Below, one piece after another: positions 1-12,056 of a stretch of 57,450 nt of DNA. The notes beneath the pieces were generated by a model. The model had not been told where the DNA came from. It did not search any database and saw only the letters and a list, made by a program, of their open reading frames with translations. Source of the DNA: Paenarthrobacter sp. Z7-10 (GTDB lineage: Bacteria; Actinomycetota; Actinomycetes; Actinomycetales; Micrococcaceae); the NCBI RefSeq assembly GCF_026932795.1, contig NZ_JADPVH010000023.1:1-57450 (forward strand), given 5' to 3'. Positions within the stretch are counted from its first letter, which is position 1; each line of letters starts with the position of its first letter. The position numbers were made by a program, and so were the translations under genes.

Positions 1-21
1 CATGAACCCGCCCTTAACAAT

Positions 22-52
22 GAAAGGACAACGCCTTATGCGTTGGCCTTTC
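22..52 (-). terminator. Likely intrinsic terminator of the trhA remnant
   Basis: The arms GAAAGGACAACGC (22-34) and GCGTTGGCCTTTC (40-52) pair over 13 bases with one mismatch around a CTTAT loop. Read on the minus strand, the hairpin is followed by a T-rich CATTGTTAAG. It lies about 75 bases beyond the stop of the truncated trhA frame. Confidence 0.5.
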
Positions 53-125
53 ACAGCAGAGCAGTACACCGCCCGCCAGCGCTACCGTGTTCCCGGAAAC
101 TTGCTACCAACTACATGGACTGGCG

Positions 126-599
126 CTACCACCAAGCGCTACTCGCCAGCGGGGCACCGACCCAGAGCACACGAAACAGCACGCCCAGAACGGCGCCCAC
201 CCAAATCACCCACAGCAGCAGAGTTGCCTTCGCAGGCGGCAGAAGCAACGCGGATAACGGCGTGTAAGTGCCAGCTATCACCAGCATGATGTTGGAATGA
301 TCCAGCCGTTTCAGTACGGCTTTGCCCCGTGGCGACCAATTGCCACGGTGGTACAGGGCGCTGGTGCCAAAAAGCAGGACACCGGTGAAGGCATAGACAG
401 CCGAGGTCACTTTAGCCAAGGCAGAGGGCGCAATGCAGATCAGCACGATGCCCGCGGCGAGGGCCGCAGGCGTGGCACCAAGGTGTATCCAGCCGCGCCA
501 GGTTGGCTTGAAGTCAAGTGCCGGCACCAACTTGTCTGTGGCGGAGCCGGCATGCTGTCTGGAGTTTTCATCGGAGCTGCGGAAAGCCTTGCTCGTCAT
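126..599 (-). pseudogene. trhA: Hemolysin III / TrhA (PAQR family) membrane protein, truncated 3' end
   Basis: The protein is recognisable as TrhA/hemolysin III, a multi-pass membrane protein, from SALYHRGNWSPRGKA, RLDHSNIMLVIAGTYTPLSA and FRVLWVGAP. The start is taken at the ATG at 599 (MTSKAFRSS); a longer in-frame start exists at 686. The family normally runs to about 210-230 residues with seven membrane segments. Here the frame stops at 126 after about 157 residues, just past VGAP. In another frame the next bases read PRW, as the family usually continues (VGAPRW), so a one-base indel near 145-155 fits. About 65 bases further a fragment reading AGGV-L resembles a later membrane segment, but the spacing is too short for an intact gene, and a terminator-like hairpin follows. 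Divergent from uppS, as in many actinobacteria. Probably non-functional. Confidence 0.7.
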
Positions 600-850
600 G
601 GTCAGAATTCTAACAACGAGGCGCGAAGGGTTGGGGCCGCTGTCTCGTCCAAGCAGCGGCGCTGCCGGGGTTGCTGCTGGGCGCATGCGGCGGCACTGTC
701 GTTAGGTGCATGCGGCGGCGCTGCGGGGACGGCGGGGGCTGGTCCGGAATTGGCGCGGCTGCGGGTAACGTAGGAAAAGCTGCGGCAACGCAGAAAAAAG
801 CAGATCATTGTGGCCACAAGGCCCAGCCAGTGGAAGCCAGGTGACATTCT

Positions 851-1633
851 TTGCAGCCGTACTCGTGGCCACAGAGAATACCGGGCTTACTCTATGACTT
901 CTACGAACGGCGGCTGAGGCGCTCGCTGGACCTGGAGCGGATCCCCAACCACATTGGTGTCATGGTGGATGGTAACCGCCGCTGGGCCAAGCAATTCAAT
1001 GCCCCCACACGCCAGGGCCATCAGGCCGGCGCGGACAAAATCCTCGAATTCCTGGGCTGGTGCCAGGAGCTCGGCGTCAAAGTCGTCACCCTCTACATGC
1101 TGTCCACCGACAACATGGGGCGCTCGGCCGAAGAGCTGGACGTCCTGATGGGCATCATTGCCAATACCCTTGACCGGCTGGACGAAGACGCCACCATCAG
1201 CGTCCACGCCATGGGTGCGCCGGAGCTGCTTCCGGATTACCTGGCCGAGCGGCTCTCCGGTCTGGCCGCTCGCCGGCCCAAACAGGAGCGGCTGCATGTG
1301 AACGTCGCTGTGGGATACGGGGGCCGGCGTGAAATCGTGGATGCGGTGCGCGAACTGCTGCGGGACGCGGTGGCGCAGGGGCGGGACATCGGCGTCCTGG
1401 CCGACCAGTTGGATGTGGATGATATTTCCAAATACCTCTACACACGCGGCCAACCCGATCCCGACCTGGTGATCCGCACCTCCGGCGAGCAGCGCCTCTC
1501 CGGCTTCCTGATGTGGCAGAGCGCCTACAGCGAGTTCTATTTCTGCGAGGCGCTCTGGCCGGCTTTCCGCAAAGTGGACTTTCTGCGCGCGCTGCGCGAC
1601 TACGCCGGCCGGCAGCGGCGCTTCGGCGCCTGA
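851..1633 (+). CDS. uppS: Isoprenyl transferase (cis-prenyltransferase, UppS/Z-FPP synthase type)
   Basis: Condenses isopentenyl diphosphate onto an allylic diphosphate in cis, supplying short or undecaprenyl-length carrier lipid for wall glycans. The 260-residue protein carries HIGVMVDGNRRWAK with catalytic D40, the HVNVAVGYGGRREIVDA block, and RTSGEQRLSGF near residue 210. The N-terminus and overall sequence look closer to the mycobacterial short-chain Z-farnesyl diphosphate synthase (Rv1086) than to long-chain Rv2361c, so the product may be C15 rather than C55; this is inference. The start is TTG at 851, preceded six bases upstream by AGGTGA; no ATG fits. Divergent from trhA. A three-copy 31-base tandem repeat lies 38 bases beyond the stop. 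Confidence 0.9.
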   Translation: MQPYSWPQRIPGLLYDFYERRLRRSLDLERIPNHIGVMVDGNRRWAKQFNAPTRQGHQAGADKILEFLGWCQELGVKVVTLYMLSTDNMGRSAEELDVLMGIIANTLDRLDEDATISVHAMGAPELLPDYLAERLSGLAARRPKQERLHVNVAVGYGGRREIVDAVRELLRDAVAQGRDIGVLADQLDVDDISKYLYTRGQPDPDLVIRTSGEQRLSGFLMWQSAYSEFYFCEALWPAFRKVDFLRALRDYAGRQRRFGA

Positions 1634-1670
1634 AGATACCCCAAAGGCGGCGGACGAAGGACTTCCCAGC

Positions 1671-1769
1671 GTCCCCGTCCGGACTTGCCGTCGTCGTGCG
1701 TGTCCCCGTCCGGACTTGCCGTCGTCGTGCGTGTCCCCGTCCGGACTTGCCGTCGTCGTGCGTGTCCCC
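1671..1769. repeat. 31-bp tandem repeat, three copies, downstream of uppS
   Basis: Three identical 31-base units (1671-1701, 1702-1732, 1733-1763) begin GTCCCCGTCCGGACTTGCCG and are followed by a six-base partial copy. They occupy part of the 350-base gap between uppS and phoH. There are no spacers, so this is not CRISPR. The rest of the gap (1770-1983) shows no gene; it presumably holds the phoH promoter, but I cannot place it with confidence. Confidence 0.95.
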
Positions 1770-1983
1770 ACGACACACGGCAACCGTTTATCCACCGCTT
1801 CATTACGTGGCCGCGTTCATAGGCGTAGCTTGGTCTTATCGCCACGGCACACCGCCCGGCGGTCGGGAGGCCAGCTATGAAGCGCAGAATTTGCGCAGCA
1901 TGCAGAGGAGGCCGCGCGCGGTCTTCCGGCGGCCCGCCTTACCCTAACAATTCCGGGTGCGTGCGCCCGGGGCTGGAGTCGAT

Positions 1984-3414
1984 GTGACTATTTCTGAACG
2001 GGCACAGGATGTTGCAACGAAGGCTGCTGTGAGCAGCGCGTGGGCAGGAACGGGAGCCAGGAAGGCCGGCACAGCACCTAAGGATGCTGCCGGCCTTTCG
2101 CATCCGGTGGTGCAGCCGTCGACGGCAGTACGCAGCTACGTGGTGGATACTTCCGTCCTGCTTTCGGATCCGCGGGCGATCCTGCGTTTCGCCGAACATG
2201 AGGTGATCCTGCCGATCGTGGTGATTTCCGAGCTGGAGGGCAAGCGGCATGACCCGGAGCTGGGCTATTTCGCCCGCAAGGCGCTGCGGCTGCTGGACGA
2301 ACTGCGGATTGAGCACGGCGGGCTGAATAAGTCGCTGCCGATTGGAACGGAGGGCGGCTCGCTGCGGGTGGAGCTGAACCACATTTCGGCGGAGGTGCTG
2401 CCGGCGGGGTTCCGAAGTGGGGACAATGACAGCCGGATCCTGGCCGTGGCGATGAATCTGGCCAACGAGGGCCGCAACGTCACTGTGGTGTCCAAGGACT
2501 TGCCGATGCGGGTAAAGGCTTCGGCGATGGGGCTGCAGGCGGACGAGTACCGCAATGAGTTGGTGCGCGACAGCGGCTGGACGGGGATGGCCGAGTTGGA
2601 TGTGCTCGAGGACGAGATCGGAGCGCTGTACGGACACGAACCGGTATTCATCCCGGCGGCCGCGGAATTGCCCACCAACACCGGGTTGGTGCTGCTGTCC
2701 AACCGCGGCTCGGCGCTGGGCCGGGTCGGGGCGGACAAGCAGGTCCGGCTGGTGAAAGGGGACCGGGATATTTTTGGCCTGCACGGGCGCTCTGCCGAGC
2801 AGCGGTTGGCCATAGATCTGCTGATGGACCCCGAAGTGGGCATTGTTTCCCTCGGTGGCCGGGCGGGTACCGGAAAGTCCGCGCTGGCGCTCTGTGCCGG
2901 GCTGGAGGCGGTATTGGAGCGCCGCGAGCACCGCAAGGTGATCGTATTCCGCCCGCTGTACGCGGTGGGCGGCCAGGAGTTGGGCTACCTGCCGGGCTCG
3001 GAGGGCGAGAAAATGAACCCTTGGGCTCAGGCCGTGTTCGACACCCTGGGGGCGCTGGTGTCCCAGGAAGTGGTGGAGGAAGTGATGGACCGGGGGATGC
3101 TGGAGGTGATGCCGCTGACGCATATCCGCGGCCGCTCGCTGAACGATGCCTTCGTCATTGTCGATGAGGCCCAGTCGCTGGAAAAAAACGTCCTGCTGAC
3201 GGTGATGAGCCGGATGGGACAGAGTTCAAAGATTGTCCTCACCCACGACGTCGCCCAGCGGGACAACCTGAGGGTGGGACGCCACGACGGCATAGCCGCC
3301 GTCGTGGAAACGCTCAAGGGCCATCCGCTCTTCGGTCACATAACGCTGACCAGATCCGAGCGGTCTCCGATCGCCGCCCTCGTGACGGAACTGCTGGAGG
3401 AGGCGGAGGTCTAG
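1984..3414 (+). CDS. phoH2: PIN domain-PhoH ATPase fusion (PhoH2-type)
   Basis: A PIN-type ribonuclease domain fused to a PhoH ATPase; family members in mycobacteria are reported as ATP-dependent RNA helicase/RNases. The PIN part starts at VVDTSVLL (D55) with further acidic residues in ISELEGK (E83), GDNDSR and VVSKDLP. The PhoH part has Walker [10 protein letters not shown] (291-299) and Walker B VIVDEAQ (391-397), and ends with [11 protein letters not shown]. Length is 476 residues, normal for the family. GTG at 1984 is chosen because GGAG lies five bases upstream and the resulting VTISERA matches the N-terminus I recall for relatives; GTG at 1957 is an in-frame alternative. Residues 25-40 are encoded by a strong terminator-like hairpin (2062-2097). 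Confidence 0.9.
   Translation: MTISERAQDVATKAAVSSAWAGTGARKAGTAPKDAAGLSHPVVQPSTAVRSYVVDTSVLLSDPRAILRFAEHEVILPIVVISELEGKRHDPELGYFARKALRLLDELRIEHGGLNKSLPIGTEGGSLRVELNHISAEVLPAGFRSGDNDSRILAVAMNLANEGRNVTVVSKDLPMRVKASAMGLQADEYRNELVRDSGWTGMAELDVLEDEIGALYGHEPVFIPAAAELPTNTGLVLLSNRGSALGRVGADKQVRLVKGDRDIFGLHGRSAEQRLAIDLLMDPEVGIVSLGGRAGTGKSALALCAGLEAVLERREHRKVIVFRPLYAVGGQELGYLPGSEGEKMNPWAQAVFDTLGALVSQEVVEEVMDRGMLEVMPLTHIRGRSLNDAFVIVDEAQSLEKNVLLTVMSRMGQSSKIVLTHDVAQRDNLRVGRHDGIAAVVETLKGHPLFGHITLTRSERSPIAALVTELLEEAEV
2062..2097 (+). promoter_or_regulatory. Terminator-like hairpin inside the 5' coding part of phoH2
   Basis: AAGGCCGGCA-CAGCA (from 2062) pairs with TGCTGCCGGCCTT (ending 2097), giving 13 base pairs with a two-base bulge, an eight-base loop CCTAAGGA, and a following TTTCG. 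The T-run is short. It could attenuate transcription, mark a processed 5' end, or simply encode the low-complexity linker between start codon and PIN domain. Confidence 0.4.
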
Positions 3415-3461
3415 CAGGGGATGGATGCAGGATTTTGGGACAGAAGCCCGGCGGCCGCGGA

Positions 3462-4352
3462 TCAGGCGGCCGGGCCGATGTCCCAGCTGATGTGCTTGCG
3501 GACGTCAGTGAGCCCCATGCTGACCTCCAGGAAGAGGTCATCCAGCATGTACTCATCCACGGCCAGGATTTCCAGGATGTGTCCGGCTCCGGCGGTGGAG
3601 CCATCCAGCGACCGGCTGGCGACGCAGACCCCGGTTCCGGCATCGATGCGGATGGCGGTACGTCCGGGATAGAGCAGCGGCGCCGCCGCTAGGGCCGGAT
3701 GGTAGCTGACATTAGCGGTGAGAATGCTCTCCAATGAGGTGCGGCCGCCTTCATCAACGACCGTTACGGGGCCCACTTCGGCCACGTTGGCAAAGGGAAA
3801 GTCCAACGGAACCGGCGCGTTGCCGGCCAATTCCACTGGATCCAGCACGGCGGCGAACCGTGCATCGCCATAGGCTGGCTCCCCATAGGCCGCCTCCGGC
3901 CGGCGGCGGACCAGCCCGTCGTCGTCGTACACCGGTGTCACCAGGTAGGCGGGCAACAGCCAGGGCTTCCTGGTGCCACTGGTGAAGAGGGCGTCCTTGG
4001 AGTCGTTGATGCCCGTGGTGCTGTGCAGCAGGACGCCGCTCACGGTCTCCACGCGCAGCGCCTGCGGGCGGCGCAACCAGCAGTGCAGAGCTCCCGGGCC
4101 GGCATCCGGGGCGTCGGATCCCGGCTCGTTGTCGGTCTCACCGGGGGCCGCGCCTGGCCGGTCGGTGCTGAACCTGTGCTCAGGCCGGGGGTCGGGCATG
4201 GCAGCGGGTAAGCGATTGAACAGGTGCTCGGGCGTGGACGCGGACAGCTTGTCAGGGTGTTGCCACGAAAGTTCGAAGCGCAGGCTCTGCCATTTCCAGG
4301 GGGAGGATCTGCACAGGTTCCGGAACCGCTCCACCATCGCGTCCATATCCAC
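3462..4352 (-). CDS. Conserved hypothetical protein
   Basis: A 296-residue soluble-looking protein that I do not recognise. It begins at a GTG (4352) with an ATG two codons later (4346). Neither has a clear ribosome site. Residues 40-85 are Pro/Gly/Asp-rich and probably disordered. The rest is a mixed sequence with WLRRPQALRVETVSGVLL, NDSKDALF and YLDDLF-like acidic stretches near the end (DEYMLDDLFLEV). No signal peptide or membrane segment is evident. It converges with phoH2 (47-base gap) and diverges from the prepilin peptidase. Coding is supported by the long uninterrupted frame and by codon positions rich in G/C at the third base. No function is assigned. Confidence 0.65.
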   Translation of the reverse strand: MDMDAMVERFRNLCRSSPWKWQSLRFELSWQHPDKLSASTPEHLFNRLPAAMPDPRPEHRFSTDRPGAAPGETDNEPGSDAPDAGPGALHCWLRRPQALRVETVSGVLLHSTTGINDSKDALFTSGTRKPWLLPAYLVTPVYDDDGLVRRRPEAAYGEPAYGDARFAAVLDPVELAGNAPVPLDFPFANVAEVGPVTVVDEGGRTSLESILTANVSYHPALAAAPLLYPGRTAIRIDAGTGVCVASRSLDGSTAGAGHILEILAVDEYMLDDLFLEVSMGLTDVRKHISWDIGPAA

Positions 4353-4404
4353 AGTTTACGCATCGGGATAAGCGGAAAGGGAGGCACCCGGGTAGCATTC
4401 GGCT

Positions 4405-4914
4405 ATGATCGTTCGCCTGAGCGGGTTATTGCCGGGCCATCCGGTGTCCTGGTGGATGACGGCGTTGGCATGCGGGTATTTTGTGCTGGTGGCCGTGCGG
4501 CTGAGCGTGATTGACATCCGCACCCACCTGCTGCCGAACCGGATCATTTTTCCCGCGTGTGCCGCCGCCGGTCCCGTGCTGGTGCTCGCCTGTCTGCTCT
4601 CCGGTGATGCTGCGGCCGCAGCACGCACGGTGCTGGCAGCCGTAGCCCTGTGGTGCTTCTATTTGGGACTTCGGCTTCTGCATCCGGCTGGGATGGGAAT
4701 GGGGGACGTGAAATTGGCGCTCCTGCTGGGTCTAGATCTGGGTTTTCTGGGCTGGAGTCAGGTGCTCTACGGCACCGTGGCTGCGTTCCTGCTGGGCGGG
4801 GTCTGGGGCGTCGCCCTGATTGTGACGCGCCGGGGAAATGGCAGGACGCAGATTCCGTTCGGCCCGTTCATGCTCGGCGGGGCGCTCGCGTCCATGCTGT
4901 TGGTGTCCGGATAG
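4405..4914 (+). CDS. A24-family prepilin peptidase (catalytic domain only)
   Basis: Aspartic membrane protease that removes the leader of type IV pilin-like proteins. The 169 residues are almost entirely hydrophobic segments. The two catalytic aspartates are visible: D37 in VIDIRTHLLPN and D101 in GMGDVKLALLLG. The N-terminal methylase domain with paired cysteines found in PilD is missing, as in many actinobacterial TadV-type enzymes. No pilin, ATPase or Tad gene is nearby, so its substrate must lie elsewhere. The stop is eight bases from the next gene (NUDIX), suggesting co-transcription. Confidence 0.85.
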   Translation: MIVRLSGLLPGHPVSWWMTALACGYFVLVAVRLSVIDIRTHLLPNRIIFPACAAAGPVLVLACLLSGDAAAAARTVLAAVALWCFYLGLRLLHPAGMGMGDVKLALLLGLDLGFLGWSQVLYGTVAAFLLGGVWGVALIVTRRGNGRTQIPFGPFMLGGALASMLLVSG

Positions 4915-4922
4915 TCTGAGGT

Positions 4923-5393
4923 ATGCCAACCCCGGATTTTGTCCTCAAACTGCGCGAAAAAATCGGCCATGACCTGCTGTGGCTGCCCGGCGTGACGGCT
5001 GTCGTGTTCGACGACGACGGCCGTGTTCTGCTGGGTCAACGCGCCGACACCGGCCGGTGGACGCTGATCACCGGCATGCTGGATCCCGGCGAAGAACCGG
5101 CCATCGGCGCGGCCCGTGAAGTTCTGGAAGAAACTGGCGTTACGGTGCGGATCGAGTCTTTGGTGGCGGTGCACAGTGAGGACGCGATCGAATTCCCAAA
5201 TGGGGACAAGTGCCAGTTCATGAACCTGGTCTTCCGTGGCCGGGCTGCGTCCGGGCAGGTCGCAGTCGGTGACGACGAGTCACTGGCGGTTGGCTGGTTT
5301 GAGCTCGACGCACTGCCCGAGCTCGCCGGCACGCACCGGGCGCGGCTGCAATGGGCGCTGGACTTCAGCGGGGAAACTCACTTCCAACGCTGA
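4923..5393 (+). CDS. NUDIX hydrolase
   Basis: Hydrolyses a nucleoside-diphosphate-linked substrate, using the metal-binding NUDIX box. The box is complete and correctly spaced: G51, E57, R65, E66, E69, E70, G72 in GMLDPGEEPAIGAAREVLEE. The 156-residue length is typical of a single-domain NUDIX protein. The N-terminus (PTPDFVLKLREKIGHDLLW) resembles actinobacterial NUDIX proteins that I cannot assign a substrate. ATG at 4923 follows TGAGGT closely. It lies eight bases after the prepilin peptidase and converges with the broken MFS gene (end at 5423). Confidence 0.88.
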   Translation: MPTPDFVLKLREKIGHDLLWLPGVTAVVFDDDGRVLLGQRADTGRWTLITGMLDPGEEPAIGAAREVLEETGVTVRIESLVAVHSEDAIEFPNGDKCQFMNLVFRGRAASGQVAVGDDESLAVGWFELDALPELAGTHRARLQWALDFSGETHFQR

Positions 5394-5422
5394 GCGCCCA
5401 AACCCGGGAATTGACCGCGGAA

Positions 5423-7723
<2,301 letters not shown>

Positions 7724-7740
<17 letters not shown>

Positions 7741-7777
7741 TAGTACATATTTGCACTACTTACGTCATGGTGCAAAT
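7724..7777 (-). promoter_or_regulatory. Candidate TetR operator cluster and tetR promoter region
   Basis: ATTTGCAC (7749-7756) and GTGCAAAT (7770-7777) form an inverted repeat with a 13-base spacer. TTTGCACTA at 7724-7732 repeats the 7750-7758 sequence in direct orientation, inside the first codons of tetR. On the minus strand a TTGCAC hexamer in this cluster could serve as a -35 element. The geometry fits an autorepressed tetR-MFS operon; binding is inferred. Confidence 0.5.
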
Positions 7778-7804
7778 TTCTCCCGACCCCTGTACCCAGT
7801 TTTG

Positions 7805-9238
<1,434 letters not shown>

Positions 9239-9369
9239 GATTCCAAGAATAACGCCCGCCGCAGGCTCCGCCGAAACCGCCGGTGCGCGGATGCGCCGAT
9301 GTGGAGCACAGGTTCCACGGATGATTCCATGGCTTCGGGGCCGACCTGCGGGAGCTGCCGCAGGCGTCG

Positions 9370-10020
9370 CTAGAGCGTGCCGAAAGTCGAGACCAGTTCC
9401 GCCCGTCCCTCGTCGAGGCGATAAGACAGCCCGACGACGGCGGTTCGCTGCTGTTCGAGCGCAGCGGCGATGACAGGGGAGGTCTCCACCAGCCGTTGCG
9501 CGGTCTGCTTGACGTGTTCGACCACCATTTCGTTCACTTCGGTCTCGCCATTCCGCAGCGAGGTGAGGACCGAGGGGGTGATGCGCTCCACCAGATCGCG
9601 GACGAAACCAGCGGGCATCGCACCTGTCTCCACCGCGCCCTTGGTGGCTGTCACGGCACCGCAGCTGTCGTGGCCAAGAATGACGATCAGCGGCACCTGC
9701 AGGTAGTCAATGCTGTACTCCAGCGAGCCCAGCACGGTGTTATCAATCACATGTCCCGCGGTCCGCACCACAAAAGCGTCCCCGAGGCCCAGATCGAAAA
9801 TTATTTCCGCGGCCAGGCGTGAGTCGGAGCAACCGAATATGACGGCAAACGGGTGCTGCGTATTCACCAGGGCGGCGCGGTGAGAGGCATCCTGGTTAGG
9901 GTGTGAGGACGTACCGCTGACAAACCGGTTATTGCCGTCCCGCAGCTTCGTCCAGGCCTGTGCCGGCGTCAGCACTTGGCCGAAGGGGCGATCGGCGGCG
10001 CAGTCTTTGTGCCCGCTCAT
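9370..10020 (-). CDS. Beta-class carbonic anhydrase
   Basis: Zinc enzyme interconverting CO2 and bicarbonate. Zinc ligands and the Asp-Arg dyad are all present: C64, D66 and R68 in FGCSDSR, then H117 and C120 in GHDSCGAV. The 216-residue length and the [17 protein letters not shown] block are typical of the bacterial plant-type beta class. The start codon overlaps the stop of the upstream DUF4245 gene (ATGA at 10017-10020), so translation is probably coupled. Cytoplasmic, with no signal peptide. Confidence 0.93.
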   Translation of the reverse strand: MSGHKDCAADRPFGQVLTPAQAWTKLRDGNNRFVSGTSSHPNQDASHRAALVNTQHPFAVIFGCSDSRLAAEIIFDLGLGDAFVVRTAGHVIDNTVLGSLEYSIDYLQVPLIVILGHDSCGAVTATKGAVETGAMPAGFVRDLVERITPSVLTSLRNGETEVNEMVVEHVKQTAQRLVETSPVIAAALEQQRTAVVGLSYRLDEGRAELVSTFGTL

Positions 10021-10682
10021 TTGCTTGCTCCCGCGGTGCTGCGTGAAGCGTCAAGAGAATTGACGACGGCGGCCGCCAGCACATCGAATTCCTTCAGCTG
10101 CGCGCTGCCGGTCAGGACCAGGGTTGTGCCCCCGTGCTGCAGGATAAGACTCTTGTCCACACCCGGTTTGTCCCGCAGTTGCCAGTCGCTGTTGCCCACC
10201 GGCCGGTCGCCGGTAATCGGGGCGTTGTTGGTGTGCTGCGACAACCAGGTTGGGTTCGACTTGGCCGTCTGCGTCAGGGCGATGAATTGCTGATCCGGTG
10301 TCACGTAACCGACCTCCCAGGTGGGTACTCCGTCGGGTCCGGCGCCGGACCAGCGGGCATAGTTGGTGCTCCAGCCGTCCGGGAGGACCGCTGCGGCAGG
10401 GGTAAATCCGGCGGCGTCCTTCGCCTGCGCGGCCACGGCAGCCACGTCCACCGGTGGCCGGTAGACCTGGGACTTTGGGTGCACATTGAGCAGGATGATG
10501 GGCAGGATGACGGCGAAACTGACCAGCAGGGCCAGCACCATGCCCATCACAGAGGCGTTGGCACGTTTGGCCGCCGCCGCCGGGATCACCGGCTTCGGGG
10601 CAGCGGGGACGGGATCCGCGGCGCGATCCCGGCCGGGCGTTGAGGTGTTGGCGGCCGGGGCCGGGTTCTGCGTTTCACTCAC
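10017..10682 (-). CDS. DUF4245-like membrane-anchored protein
   Basis: A 221-residue protein with an Ala/Pro-rich cytoplasmic head, one transmembrane helix (ANASVMGMVLALLVSFAVIL), and an extracytoplasmic domain containing PPVDVAAVAAQAK, LPDGWSTNYARW and TWEVGYVTPDQQFIALTQ. This architecture matches the actinobacterial DUF4245 family, which sits beside glpX in mycobacteria (Rv1100, from memory). Function unknown. GTG at 10682 is preferred because a long upstream extension to 10751 looks unlike the family; GAAGG lies directly against the GTG, too close for a good ribosome site, so the start is uncertain. Translationally coupled to the carbonic anhydrase and divergent from glpX. Confidence 0.75.
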   Translation of the reverse strand: MSETQNPAPAANTSTPGRDRAADPVPAAPKPVIPAAAAKRANASVMGMVLALLVSFAVILPIILLNVHPKSQVYRPPVDVAAVAAQAKDAAGFTPAAAVLPDGWSTNYARWSGAGPDGVPTWEVGYVTPDQQFIALTQTAKSNPTWLSQHTNNAPITGDRPVGNSDWQLRDKPGVDKSLILQHGGTTLVLTGSAQLKEFDVLAAAVVNSLDASRSTAGASK

Positions 10683-10758
10683 CCTTCTATAGTCGCCTAT
10701 CCGGGCACTCTTTCGCGCATGAGACGAAACACACGGCGCTGTCAGGGCCACGGCGAAC

Positions 10759-10764
10759 TATGAT
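10759..10764 (+). promoter_or_regulatory. Possible -10 element for glpX
   Basis: TATGAT occurs 79 bases upstream of the glpX start in the divergent intergenic region. No good -35 hexamer is visible at the expected distance, so the call is tentative. Confidence 0.3.
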
Positions 10765-10842
10765 CGTAGGGACGGGAAGCCGCTGTGCACCTGCTGGTGC
10801 GGCGAACCCGAGTGGCCAACGAAACTCAAGGATGAGGTAAAC

Positions 10843-11880
10843 GTGACTGACGCAAAACAGGCAGCCCGCTACTCGACACTTTCCCCGGCGCTGGCCGTGG
10901 GCGACGACGAACCGGACCGGAATCTGGCGCTGGAACTGGTCAGGGTTACCGAGGCCGCAGCCATTGCCGGCGGACACTGGGTGGGCTTCGGGGACAAGAA
11001 CAAGGCCGACGGTGCCGCCGTTGACGCCATGCGGTCGTTGCTCTCCACTGTGCACTTCAACGGCGTAGTCGTCATCGGCGAGGGCGAAAAGGACCAGGCC
11101 CCGATGCTGTATAACGGTGAGCAGGTCGGGGATGGCTCCGGGCCCGAGTGCGACGTCGCCGTGGACCCGATCGATGGAACCCGGCTGACCGCCTTGGGCA
11201 TTAACAATGCACTCGCCGTGCTGGCTGTGGCCGAACGCGGCACCATGTTCGATCCGTCTGCGGTGTTTTACATGGAGAAGCTCGTCACCGGGCCCGAGGC
11301 GGCGGACATGGTGGATCTGCGCCTGCCCGTTAAGCAGAACCTTCACCTTATCGCCAAGGCCAAGGGCGTAAAGGTTAACCAGCTGACCGTAATGGTTTTG
11401 GATCGGGACCGGCACCGGCCGCTGATCGATGAAATCCGGAACGCGGGTGCCCGCACCAAGATCATCATGGACGGAGACGTGGCGGGTGCCATCGCGGCGG
11501 CGCGGATCGGAACCGGCGTCGATGCCCTGATGGGGGTTGGCGGGACGCCGGAAGGAATCGTGGCGGCCTGCGCCATCAAGACCCTCGGTGGCGTGATCCA
11601 AGGACGGCTCTGGCCCACCAACGACGAGGAGAAACAGAAAGCGATCGATGCTGGCCACGATCTGGACCGTGTGCTCTCCACGAACGACCTGGTCACCAGT
11701 GACAACTGCTATTTCGCCGCAACCGGCATTACGGATGGGGACCTGCTGCGCGGCGTGCGCTACGACAAAAACAAGGTGCTCACCCAATCCATTGTGATGC
11801 GCTCCAAATCCGGCACCATCCGTTTCGTCGACGGGGAGCACCAGGCGCACAAATGGGAGTCCTACGCCCGCCTGTCTTAG
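10843..11880 (+). CDS. glpX: Class II fructose-1,6-bisphosphatase
   Basis: Gluconeogenic phosphatase, converting fructose-1,6-bisphosphate to fructose-6-phosphate. The 345-residue sequence has the lithium-sensitive phosphatase metal site GEGEKDQAPML and DPIDGTRL, and the GlpX blocks KNKADGAAVDAMR, GDVAGAIAAAR and GVGGTPEGIVAACAIK. Actinobacteria usually rely on GlpX as their only fructose bisphosphatase. GTG at 10843 follows GGATGAGG with suitable spacing. It diverges from the DUF4245 gene. An inverted-repeat element lies beyond the stop. Confidence 0.95.
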   Translation: MTDAKQAARYSTLSPALAVGDDEPDRNLALELVRVTEAAAIAGGHWVGFGDKNKADGAAVDAMRSLLSTVHFNGVVVIGEGEKDQAPMLYNGEQVGDGSGPECDVAVDPIDGTRLTALGINNALAVLAVAERGTMFDPSAVFYMEKLVTGPEAADMVDLRLPVKQNLHLIAKAKGVKVNQLTVMVLDRDRHRPLIDEIRNAGARTKIIMDGDVAGAIAAARIGTGVDALMGVGGTPEGIVAACAIKTLGGVIQGRLWPTNDEEKQKAIDAGHDLDRVLSTNDLVTSDNCYFAATGITDGDLLRGVRYDKNKVLTQSIVMRSKSGTIRFVDGEHQAHKWESYARLS

Positions 11881-11910
11881 TTGGCGCGTCCCCGGAGGCT
11901 TGACCGCAAA

Positions 11911-12008
11911 GGGGCAGCGATCGCGCAAAATGACGGCGTAAGGGACAGTGATCCCGCGAAATGACGGCGAATTACCGAAAAGCTCTGTCGCTTCGCGGGA
12001 TCACTGTC
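11911..12008. repeat. Direct and inverted repeat element between glpX and the FemX-like gene
   Basis: GACAGTGATCCCGCGAA (11944-11960) is exactly inverted at 11992-12008, a 17-base stem with a 31-base loop. In addition 11911-11940 and 11942-11970 are diverged direct copies, both ending in an AAATGACGGCG core. It may act as the glpX terminator or be a REP-like mobile repeat. Confidence 0.8.
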
Positions 12009-12056
12009 GTGCGGGCAGCAGAGGCCGGTAGCGGCGGCTGCGGATAGGGTTGGGGT

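Noticed and set aside
1671-1769. CRISPR-like direct repeats
   Set aside because: Units are contiguous with no spacers and there are no cas genes.
1939-3123. Long minus-strand open frame opposite phoH2
   Set aside because: Low-complexity shadow of the PIN-PhoH gene with many H/R/Q residues and no domain; typical of high-GC antisense frames.
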